From JBDHZU01 sp039812085 (GTDB taxonomy: Bacteria > Actinomycetota > Actinomycetes > S36-B12 > UBA10799): a stretch of 23,916 nt of DNA. Within the stretch, counting starts at the first letter, position 1; every line of letters starts with the position of its first letter. The notes beneath the pieces were generated by a model. The model made no database searches. It was not told the origin of the DNA and saw only the letters and a program-made list of their open reading frames with translations. The stretch is from positions 1 to 23,916 of the forward strand of contig JBDHZU010000017.1 of NCBI GenBank assembly GCA_039812085.1. Direction: 5' to 3'. The position numbers were made by a program, and so were the translations under genes. This document shows positions 1-6,068 of the stretch, one piece after another.

Positions 1-597
1 GAGCGCTTGTCGCGCTTGTTCGGGTTTCACGTAGTCGTCATGTTCTGGGATGAAGGCTTGGACCCGGCGACCGCTTGCTCGCCATTGCTGCCAGTTCTCC
101 GGTGTACTGAACCGCAACGGTGGGCTCAGTAGCACAGCGCCAGCAACCGGGGAGATTTCTGGATGTCGCAGGATCACATCTGTCCCAAACGACCAGCCCA
201 CCAGCCACGGAACGGGCAATCCTCGATCGGCCACATATCGGACCGCTGCGGCGAGATCCTGCCCTTCTCCTTCACCGGCTTCGAATTGTCCTTCCGAGGT
301 CCCGGCTGCAGATGTCGTTCCACGGGTGTTGAACCGCAGAATCGCGAGGTCCGCTAATGCAGGCAGCCGCCATGCTGCTTTGCGTAATAAATGGGAGTCC
401 ATCATTCCGCCCGCAATCGGCAACGGATGAACGAATACGACCGTGCCTACCGGTGGCACATCCTGCGGAAGCGCCAATTCGCCGACTAGTCGTAGACCGT
501 CGTCAGTCACCAACTCGATGGATTCGCGCGCAGCAGGAAGCACGCTGTTCGCGCGGATCTCGTGCCCGGTGGACGTCACCACAGCATCATCTCGCAC
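1..597 (-). CDS. Alpha/beta hydrolase, partial (3' end beyond window)
   Basis: The minus-strand frame is open from an in-frame TAA just upstream of position 597 to the window edge, giving 199 codons with no stop, so the C-terminus is missing. The product looks like a small alpha/beta-hydrolase of the dienelactone hydrolase/YpfH-like type. An N-terminal strand pair (ESIELVTDDGLRLVGEL) leads to a V-F-V-H-P-L-P oxyanion-type segment and then to the nucleophile elbow GWSFG (fits GxSxG). The third strand reads AILRFNTRG, as in cytosolic esterase-like hydrolases. Near the edge, FIPEHDDYV looks like the strand carrying the catalytic Asp, and the His would lie outside. Candidate GTG starts are at 597, 582 and 579; none has a strong ribosome binding site. 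It follows the DUF456 gene by about 10 bases, so it is probably the last or a later gene of that operon. Substrate is unknown. Confidence 0.82.
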   Translation of the reverse strand, partial: MRDDAVVTSTGHEIRANSVLPAARESIELVTDDGLRLVGELALPQDVPPVGTVVFVHPLPIAGGMMDSHLLRKAAWRLPALADLAILRFNTRGTTSAAGTSEGQFEAGEGEGQDLAAAVRYVADRGLPVPWLVGWSFGTDVILRHPEISPVAGAVLLSPPLRFSTPENWQQWRASGRRVQAFIPEHDDYVKPEQARQAL

Positions 598-607
598 GAA
601 CTGTTAC

Positions 608-1096
608 TCAGGTGAGGATCACGGCAGACAACCACACGACAGTCGGAAGCACCGCGCAGGTGAGGTCGATCAATGTGGAGACCCCGACCGCTTTCAACGC
701 CTGCACCGTGGTCGGCCAGGCCAACGCAAAGCCGCGCAAGCGCGCCACTTCTGCGAAGTAGACCCCGGCCACGAAACCGACGAACAGTCCCACAAACGGG
801 ATGACGAAGAAGCCAACCACCGCCAGGATTCCGCCTGCTCCGATGACCCACCACGGAACCCCCGAGCTGCGCAAAGAACGACCAGGAATCAGGTACTTCA
901 ACACGGTGCCGATTCCGACGATCACCACAGCGAATCCCAGCACGAGCCATGCAGTTGTTCCACCGGTAGCAATCGACCAGACCGCAATCGCAGTCACCAC
1001 CAGAAAAGCGCCCGGTAAGACCGGAACGACCGTCCCGACAATGCCTACTAAGCAGGCGAACCCGACGATGAGTTCGATCCATAACTGCGAGCTCAT
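608..1096 (-). CDS. DUF456 family integral membrane protein
   Basis: This encodes 162 residues that are almost entirely hydrophobic, with about four to five membrane segments. The beginning matches the DUF456 pattern: a first helix, then a glycine-rich turn and a V-P-V-L-P-G motif (IVGTVVPVLPG), followed by a second glycine-rich hairpin (FVIPFVGLFVGFVAGVY). No catalytic motif is visible and the family has no established function. I chose the ATG at 1096 because it overlaps the stop of the upstream zinc-ribbon gene as ATGA, a classic translational-coupling arrangement. A longer TTG-initiated version from 1126 is possible but less likely. It sits between the zinc-ribbon gene and the hydrolase in one minus-strand run. 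Confidence 0.85.
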   Translation of the reverse strand: MSSQLWIELIVGFACLVGIVGTVVPVLPGAFLVVTAIAVWSIATGGTTAWLVLGFAVVIVGIGTVLKYLIPGRSLRSSGVPWWVIGAGGILAVVGFFVIPFVGLFVGFVAGVYFAEVARLRGFALAWPTTVQALKAVGVSTLIDLTCAVLPTVVWLSAVILT

Positions 1097-1368
1097 CGAT
1101 ACTGCACGTCTCGCCGGTCCCAACAACTGGAATGCCAGTGCCGGCGGTCATCCACTCCGGAATGCCACCGTTCCTGCCAGGCCACGACGTGAGGTGTGCC
1201 AGGTGAAATCACTGAATGACATCCCGGACAGGTATACGCCTTGCTGGCGGATGCACCACTGACTCGTTGGTCGACCCAGTCACCGCCCGGATCATTGATG
1301 CGTTCGCGGAACATTCCGCCAGGAAGCGGACGGGTGCCATCGTCGCGGCGTCGATTACGTCGCCCCAT
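1093..1368 (-). CDS. Small actinobacterial zinc-ribbon protein (often labelled ATP/GTP-binding)
   Basis: This is a 91-residue protein with a strongly basic N-terminus (MGRRNRRRDDG) and a C-terminal metal-site-like module: C47-P-G-C50, then HVVAW, then R-R-H77-W-H79-S-S-C82-W. The CxxC and HxHxxC groups would form a zinc site. I recognise the pattern T/R-CPGC...PGTPHVVAW...DDRRHWH..CW from small conserved proteins of Streptomyces and relatives that are usually annotated only as ATP/GTP-binding or hypothetical. No nucleotide-binding motif is visible here. A good ribosome binding site (GAGGTGAG) lies just before the ATG at 1368. Its TGA overlaps the ATG of the DUF456 gene, and it begins 24 bases after the dehydrogenase gene ends, so all are probably co-transcribed. 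Function is unknown. Confidence 0.85.
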   Translation of the reverse strand: MGRRNRRRDDGTRPLPGGMFRERINDPGGDWVDQRVSGASASKAYTCPGCHSVISPGTPHVVAWQERWHSGVDDRRHWHSSCWDRRDVQYR

Positions 1369-1391
1369 CGCTCACCTCGCCCGCATCTACC

Positions 1392-2666
1392 TCACGAGTA
1401 GCTAAGGAAGCCCTCGCCTGTCTTACGGCCCAGCTTTCCGGCCTCAACGGTCTGGCGCAACAACGGTGCCGCCTCGTACTCCTCGCCACCGAATGCGTCG
1501 TAGATGACATCTTCGATCGCCAGTGACACATCAGTCCCGACCACGTCGAGCAGGGCGAATGGTCCCATCGGCAAGCTCTGCCATTGCTTCATCACGGGAT
1601 CAAGAGTCTCGATATCGACCAGCTTGGCCTCGACAGCGAGAACCGCATCGTTGAGGTACGGGAACAGCAAGAAGTTGACGATGAATCCTGCACGATCGCC
1701 ACAGAGCACGGGGTGCTTGCCCACCTTGTGACACAAGTCCACAACAGTTGCAGTCACGTCAGCGGCAGTGTCATCTGCGGAGACGACCTCGACCAGCTTC
1801 ATCACGGGCGCTGGGTTGAAGAAGTGCATTCCGATGAAGTCATTCGGGCGAGACGTTGCTGCCGCGATGTCCGCAATGCTCAGGCTGGACGTCGTAGTGG
1901 CGAGGATCGCGCCTGGCTTGGCTACTCGATCCAGCGACTCAAACAGTTCCTTCTTGGTGTCCAAGTCCTCGACAATCGCCTCAACGATGAGATCGACCTC
2001 AGACAAATCGGCATGGCTCGTGGTGCCAGTGATACGTCCCAGGATTTCGTCCCGATCAGCCTCGGACAGCTTGCCCTTGCTCACCGCTCGTTCCAACGAC
2101 TTGGTGATGGCGGCCTGAACCTTCTGCACCTTCTCGTCGCTGCGTGCCACAAACGTCACCGGGATACCGCTTTTGGCGAATACCTCAACGATTCCGGAGG
2201 CCATGGTGCCCGTGCCGACGACTCCAACAGAGGCAATGTCACGGGGCGTACCGGTCAGCTCTGGAGCCGAACCGCCGTCTTCGGAGATGAATGGTTCTCC
2301 ACTGGCCGCACGTTCACTGATCGCGGCGGATACCTCGTGACGGCGGTCACCGGACGCTTCGTGCAATGCGTTCAGCACAGTCTCGACCTTGTCTGCACCG
2401 ATGCTGTCGATCTGGGCCAATGGACCCACCGGGTAACCGCAACCGAAGCGCATCGAGGCATCGATATCCGCAGCGGTCGCGTAGTTCTGTTCGAACATCG
2501 TGGCGGCCTCGTTGAGGTACGCGAACCACAATGCGGCGGCCAACGCCTCGGTGGAAGAAGAGACGGCAATCCCCTCGGGTGCGGGCACCTCGATCTCGGC
2601 ACCAGTCAAAGTGCCGGACAAGCCCGGGCTGTCGTCGCTGACCGAAGTGAGAGCGCTGGCAGTCAT
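1392..2666 (-). CDS. 3-hydroxyacyl-CoA (3-hydroxybutyryl-CoA) dehydrogenase with an extra N-terminal domain copy
   Basis: The product is 424 residues; ordinary single-module 3-hydroxybutyryl-CoA dehydrogenases are about 285. The NAD-binding domain covers roughly 145-325, with VGVVGTGTMASG at 147-158 as the Rossmann glycine loop, TTTSSLSI near 257-264, and the catalytic-type His281 in GMHFFNPAPVMKLVEV. The substrate-binding C-terminal domain covers roughly 326-424 (DRAGFIVNFLLFPYLNDA, PMGPFALLDVVG, GRKTGEGFLSY). Residues 45-127 are a second, N-terminal copy of that C-terminal domain (YLNEA, YPVGPLAQID). It should oxidise (S)-3-hydroxyacyl-CoA with NAD(P)+ in beta-oxidation or the reverse reaction in C4 metabolism. 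The start is an ATG with AAAGGA about 6 bases upstream. It is first in a minus-strand operon and divergent from nucS. Confidence 0.92.
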   Translation of the reverse strand: MTASALTSVSDDSPGLSGTLTGAEIEVPAPEGIAVSSSTEALAAALWFAYLNEAATMFEQNYATAADIDASMRFGCGYPVGPLAQIDSIGADKVETVLNALHEASGDRRHEVSAAISERAASGEPFISEDGGSAPELTGTPRDIASVGVVGTGTMASGIVEVFAKSGIPVTFVARSDEKVQKVQAAITKSLERAVSKGKLSEADRDEILGRITGTTSHADLSEVDLIVEAIVEDLDTKKELFESLDRVAKPGAILATTTSSLSIADIAAATSRPNDFIGMHFFNPAPVMKLVEVVSADDTAADVTATVVDLCHKVGKHPVLCGDRAGFIVNFLLFPYLNDAVLAVEAKLVDIETLDPVMKQWQSLPMGPFALLDVVGTDVSLAIEDVIYDAFGGEEYEAAPLLRQTVEAGKLGRKTGEGFLSYS

Positions 2667-2787
2667 GGATTTCCTTTATTCGATGGAGTGAGGGGCAAAT
2701 ACTTCTCGCAGAGTCTGACAAACTCCGCTGACCGAGTCCGCGTGCGGGTCAACCGAGAATGCTCATTCGCCAGTTATCGTCGGCGGC

Positions 2788-3462
2788 GTGCGTCTCGTTA
2801 TTGCCACCTGCAGCGTTGATTACGTGGGCAAACTTTCTGCCCATCTCCCGACCGCGACTCGACTTCTGTTGGTCAAGCGGGACGGTTCAGTCTCGATTCA
2901 CGCGGACGATCGGGCGTACAAACCGCTGAACTGGATGAGTCCCCCGTGTACCACCAAAGAAGGCGTCGCCGACGACGGTCGAGTGACTTGGACCGTGGAG
3001 AACAAGGCTGGAGACCGGTTACTCATCACGATCGATGACATCCACCACGACTCAGAGCACGAGTTAGGCGAGGATCCCGGCCTGATCAAGGATGGCGTCG
3101 AAGCTCACCTGCAGGAGTTACTTGCCGAACAAGTCGAACTACTCGGAACCGATTGGCGACTCGTCCGACGAGAGTTTCCCACTGCCATCGGGCCGGTGGA
3201 TCTGATGTGCCGCGACCACGACGGCGCCAGCGTCGCAGTAGAAATCAAACGCCGTGGCGAGATCGACGGAGTCGAGCAACTCACCCGCTACCTCGAATTA
3301 CTCAATCGCGACCCACTCCTGGCTCCTGTTACTGGGATCTTTGCCGCCCAAGAAATCAAACCGCAGGCACGGACCCTCGCCGAAGACCGTGGCATCCGCT
3401 GCGTCGTCTTGGATTACGACGCGATGCGCGGCGTAGACGACGCAGATTCCCGACTCTTCTAG
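2788..3462 (+). CDS. nucS: Endonuclease NucS/EndoMS, mismatch-specific
   Basis: This encodes 224 residues, the usual length for actinobacterial NucS. NucS cuts both strands at mismatches and provides non-canonical mismatch repair in many actinobacteria that lack MutS/MutL. An N-terminal beta-rich DNA-binding/dimerisation domain spans about 1-110. The RecB-like nuclease domain follows, with the catalytic set D138 (GPVDLM), E152 and K154 (VEIKRR), then GEIDGVEQLTRY. The protein ends in S-R-L-F, matching the C-terminal peptide through which NucS contacts the sliding clamp. The start is GTG at 2788, with N-terminal MRLVIA as expected of the family. No strong ribosome binding site is visible, so a short or leaderless transcript is possible. 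argF begins 12 bases after the stop and is probably co-transcribed. Confidence 0.95.
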   Translation: MRLVIATCSVDYVGKLSAHLPTATRLLLVKRDGSVSIHADDRAYKPLNWMSPPCTTKEGVADDGRVTWTVENKAGDRLLITIDDIHHDSEHELGEDPGLIKDGVEAHLQELLAEQVELLGTDWRLVRREFPTAIGPVDLMCRDHDGASVAVEIKRRGEIDGVEQLTRYLELLNRDPLLAPVTGIFAAQEIKPQARTLAEDRGIRCVVLDYDAMRGVDDADSRLF

Positions 3463-3474
3463 AAGCCAGGCATC

Positions 3475-4503
3475 ATGGAGTACGTGAGTGCTTACCAGAA
3501 CAACCTGAAGGGGCGGGACTTCCTCAAGGAAGCCGACTTCAGTGCTGACGAACTTGACGAACTCATCGCGCTTTCCGCGACTCTGAAATCCGAGACCAAA
3601 TCGGGCAATGAGCAACGTCGCCTCGTCGGCAAGACAATCGCACTCATCTTCGAGAAGACCTCGACTCGCACCCGTAGCGCCTTTGAGGTTGCCGCTGCAC
3701 ACCAAGGCGCGCACACAACGTTCATCGACCCAGGTTCCAGCCAAATCGGGCACAAGGAATCGATTGCCGATACCGCAGCAGTGCTGGGGCGAATGTTCGA
3801 TGCCATCCAGTTCCGAGGCGATGCGCACAGCCTGGTGGAGGAACTCGCGGCGGGCACGGACGTTCCGGTTTACAACGGGTTGACCGACACCTGGCATCCC
3901 ACCCAAATGCTGGCCGACTTTCTCACCATGTCCGAACATGCAGAAACCGGCACCAATTGGTCTGAGCTGTCCTACTGCTACCTCGGCGATGCCCGGTACA
4001 ACATGGGCAACTCGCTGTTGGTGACCGGAGCGATCGTGGGTGCGGACGTTCGGATTGCTGCCCCCCGTGAGCTGTGGCCAACCGCAGAAGTTCAGCAACT
4101 GGCCGCTGAACGAGCAGCAGAGTCAGGCGCACGGATCACTCTGACGGAAGACCCGAAGGCTGGTGTGGCCGATGCGCAGTTCGTCCATACCGATGTGTGG
4201 GTCTCGATGGGCGAACCGGATGCCGTCTGGGAACAGCGCATCGCCGCTCTGGGTGACTACCGGGTGGATGCCGAGTTGATGCGAGCAACTGGCCGATCAG
4301 ATGCCAAGTTCATGCACTGCCTGCCTGCGTACCACGACACGAAAACGGCAGTAGGCGCTCGAATTGCCGAGCTGACGGGTCAAACCGACGGCGTGGAGGT
4401 CAGCGACGAGGTGTTCACTTCTGATGTGAGCATCGTGTTCGACCAGGCAGAAAATCGCCTACACACCATCAAGGCCCTACTTGTCGCAACACTCAGTGAC
4501 TGA
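3475..4503 (+). CDS. argF: Ornithine carbamoyltransferase
   Basis: This is a 342-residue enzyme that condenses carbamoyl phosphate and L-ornithine to citrulline in arginine biosynthesis (or the reverse in arginine deiminase pathways). Carbamoyl-phosphate binding shows as F-E-K-T-S-T-R-T-R (59-67) and HPTQ (141-144). The ornithine loop shows as DVWVSMGE (240-247), and the catalytic HCLP is at 281-284. The long form with GSSQIGHKES resembles the E. coli ArgF / ArcB branch more than the shorter ~310-residue actinobacterial ArgF. No arcA, arcC or other arg gene is in view, so anabolic versus catabolic use cannot be settled here. The ATG at 3475 has only a weak purine stretch upstream; a GTG at 3484 is an alternative. 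It lies 12 bases after nucS. Confidence 0.95.
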   Translation: MEYVSAYQNNLKGRDFLKEADFSADELDELIALSATLKSETKSGNEQRRLVGKTIALIFEKTSTRTRSAFEVAAAHQGAHTTFIDPGSSQIGHKESIADTAAVLGRMFDAIQFRGDAHSLVEELAAGTDVPVYNGLTDTWHPTQMLADFLTMSEHAETGTNWSELSYCYLGDARYNMGNSLLVTGAIVGADVRIAAPRELWPTAEVQQLAAERAAESGARITLTEDPKAGVADAQFVHTDVWVSMGEPDAVWEQRIAALGDYRVDAELMRATGRSDAKFMHCLPAYHDTKTAVGARIAELTGQTDGVEVSDEVFTSDVSIVFDQAENRLHTIKALLVATLSD

Positions 4504-4533
4504 GTAAATACGGATTGTTCACATATTCGGTGA

Positions 4534-4560
4534 CCTTATCCACACCTAATGTGGATAAGG
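4534..4560. promoter_or_regulatory. Perfect inverted pair of consensus DnaA boxes
   Basis: An 11-base arm, CCTTATCCACA (4534-4544), is followed by five bases and the exact reverse complement TGTGGATAAGG (4550-4560). Each arm contains TTATCCACA, the textbook high-affinity DnaA box, in opposite orientation. A near-match, TTGTTCACA, lies just upstream at 4515-4523. This could be a DnaA-binding site acting on the promoter of the following L,D-transpeptidase gene, or a DnaA-titrating site. It could also simply serve as the argF terminator, but no T-run follows either arm. That it is an inverted repeat is certain; DnaA binding is inference. Confidence 0.6.
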
Positions 4561-4636
4561 CGTCAAGTTCTTGAGGGTTCACACAACTTCTGGCTACGGT
4601 CTTACCAACCCCCCACGATCCGTGTCCCCAAACACC

Positions 4637-4644
4637 GGAAGTGG
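4637..4644 (+). promoter_or_regulatory. Ribosome binding site deciding the GTG start at 4652
   Basis: GGAAGTGG lies 7 bases before the GTG at 4652. The upstream in-frame TTG at 4571 has no comparable site and would put 27 non-hydrophobic residues ahead of a normal signal peptide. This supports the shorter protein. Confidence 0.6.
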
Positions 4645-4651
4645 TTTTGCC

Positions 4652-5485
4652 GTGCGAGTTCCTCGCCCACCTGCTCATCCCGCGTTTCGTCGATCTTCCG
4701 CCGCTGTCGCTGCCATTGCAGTCGGTTGTATCGGTGGACTCGTCATGGCCGAGACCATGCCGTCCAGCGCAAGCGCCGCACCAGCAGATCGCATGCGACT
4801 CACCGCTGCGATTGAGTCTGCAGCCACACCCATCGTGAACGCTGCCGCTGAAGCACCCGCGCCCACTCTGCCCGATCACGCCATCACCAAGAGTTCACCA
4901 GCGGCCGACATTCGCTTGCTGCAGTTGTTCCTCAACTACACCGGCGCACAGCTGAATGCCAGTGGGTCTTATGACGCCAAGACGGTCTCCGCAGTGAAGC
5001 TGTTCCAGATCAAGAACCGTATGACTCAGTCCGGCGTCGCCAATGCTGCAACCATCAAACGACTGCGCGTGGTGGCCGGTGACGGCACCCTGGACAGTCG
5101 TTGCCTCACCAAGGGCATCGTGCTGTGCCTGGACAAACGGCAGAAGGTCACTCGCTACGTCAAGAACGGCCGGGTACTCAAGACCATCAATACCAACATC
5201 GGCCCAGAAGAATGGGACCCCAAATACGGGCAGTACTCACGGACGCGAACTGGCGTACACCACGTCTTCGAGAAGACCTATGACGGCTTCTCCACCATGT
5301 ATGGCTACCCGATGCCTCGATGGATGGCATTCGATGGTGGCGAAGGATTCCACTACTCCGCCTACTTCCACTCCGACGGCTACAAGGACACCTCAATGGG
5401 GTGCGCGACACTCGATGATTTGGACGCCGCGACTTGGTTGTTCAACCACACCCCGATGGGCACCAAGGTCGTCGTCTACAACTAG
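4652..5485 (+). CDS. Secreted L,D-transpeptidase (YkuD fold) with peptidoglycan-binding-like domain
   Basis: From the GTG at 4652 the product is 277 residues. A signal peptide has a basic start (R-V-P-R-P...F-R-R), a hydrophobic core at about 17-33 and a likely cleavage after A-S-A-A near 43. Residues ~83-142 resemble a PG_binding_1 domain (LLQLFLNYTGAQL, YDAKTVSAVKLFQ). The catalytic domain (~152-277) carries H234 and H240 and the nucleophile motif S248-M-G-C251, in the expected order for YkuD enzymes that form 3-3 cross-links in peptidoglycan. The residue usually arginine after SxGC(V/I) is Thr here (S-M-G-C-A-T), which is unusual. C151 and C159 flank the start of the catalytic domain and could form a disulfide. 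The 3' end overlaps the convergent SRPBCC gene by 4 bases. The DnaA-box palindrome lies about 90 bases upstream. Confidence 0.88.
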   Translation: MRVPRPPAHPAFRRSSAAVAAIAVGCIGGLVMAETMPSSASAAPADRMRLTAAIESAATPIVNAAAEAPAPTLPDHAITKSSPAADIRLLQLFLNYTGAQLNASGSYDAKTVSAVKLFQIKNRMTQSGVANAATIKRLRVVAGDGTLDSRCLTKGIVLCLDKRQKVTRYVKNGRVLKTINTNIGPEEWDPKYGQYSRTRTGVHHVFEKTYDGFSTMYGYPMPRWMAFDGGEGFHYSAYFHSDGYKDTSMGCATLDDLDAATWLFNHTPMGTKVVVYN

Positions 5486-5958
5486 GCCTTGGCTGAACCT
5501 TCCAGGTCAGCCTTCATCGCTGCCAGTGTCTGTTCGATCTGAGTCACGTTGAACTCTTCGTCATGCAAGATCCCCATGACGACGCTGCCCTGACGAGCCA
5601 GCCGTCCACGGACTCCCTCACGACGATCTGTCCACGTTTCTGTGACCCGACAGCCCGTCGCTGTGGGTTCAATGCGGTATTCCCACCGTGAAATCGAGAT
5701 TCCTACCGCATCCACATTGAATGCAAAATACTGCGGACGATCAGCATCGGTGACCGTGACTTTCGTGACCCACACGATGGGACCACTCCGATTGACCCCG
5801 CGATAGCTGTCTCCAGCAACGAGTGATGTGCCAGACCCCCGGCTTCCACCACGAAACTCCGGACTCCACGTTGCGACCCGCTGAGGATCGCTTACGGCGT
5901 CGTAGGCAACCTCTGGCGATACCGCGATTTCAATCGACCCGCTGGCCTGTTCCGGCAT
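5482..5958 (-). CDS. SRPBCC (START/Bet v1-like) family protein
   Basis: This encodes 158 residues with the standard SRPBCC layout. An initial strand with S-G-S-I-E-I-A-V-S-P-E-V-A-Y-D leads to a helix and D-P-Q-R-V-A-T-W-S-P-E. Successive strands follow (GDSYRGVNRSG, VWVTKVTVTDADRP, EYRIEPTATGCRVTETW), and a long C-terminal helix ends it (NVTQIEQTLAAMKADLEG). Such proteins bind hydrophobic ligands and are labelled polyketide cyclase/dehydrase, but nothing indicates the ligand here. The ATG at 5958 is preferred because GAGGGAG lies 5 bases upstream; a GTG at 5976 would add six residues. It stands alone between the convergent transpeptidase gene and the pckG terminator. Confidence 0.85.
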   Translation of the reverse strand: MPEQASGSIEIAVSPEVAYDAVSDPQRVATWSPEFRGGSRGSGTSLVAGDSYRGVNRSGPIVWVTKVTVTDADRPQYFAFNVDAVGISISRWEYRIEPTATGCRVTETWTDRREGVRGRLARQGSVVMGILHDEEFNVTQIEQTLAAMKADLEGSAKA

Positions 5959-5963
5959 ACCTG

Positions 5964-5970
5964 CTCCCTC
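5964..5970 (-). promoter_or_regulatory. Ribosome binding site deciding the ATG start at 5958
   Basis: On the minus strand GAGGGAG ends 5 bases before the ATG at 5958. It would lie inside the coding region if translation began at the upstream GTG (5976). Confidence 0.55.
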
Positions 5971-6013
5971 ATCCACGTCGCAGATCGCTGCGGGCGTGAG
6001 TCTCTACATAAAC

Positions 6014-6050
6014 GAATCGGGCGGGTGACCGATCGCCACCCGCCCGATTC
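6014..6050 (-). terminator. Rho-independent terminator of pckG
   Basis: A perfect 14-base GC-rich stem pairs GAATCGGGCGGGTG (6014-6027) with its reverse complement (6037-6050) across a 9-base loop. It lies about 20 bases after the pckG stop. On the minus strand it is followed by GTTTAT, a short T-rich tail. It separates pckG from the SRPBCC gene. Confidence 0.8.
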
Positions 6051-6068
6051 ATCTTGCCAAAACTGCGA

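Noticed and set aside
576..1151. Minus-strand frame of 191 codons across the DUF456 gene
   Set aside because: It is out of frame with DUF456 and its translation is Arg/Cys/Gly-rich without family features; the DUF456 frame is hydrophobic and start-coupled.
1584..2819. Long plus-strand open frame of about 411 codons opposite the 3-hydroxyacyl-CoA dehydrogenase
   Set aside because: It is antisense to a gene with clear family motifs, has no recognisable domain and is a codon-bias shadow.
4571..4651. TTG-initiated extension of the L,D-transpeptidase
   Set aside because: It would bury the signal peptide behind 27 polar residues and lacks a ribosome binding site.
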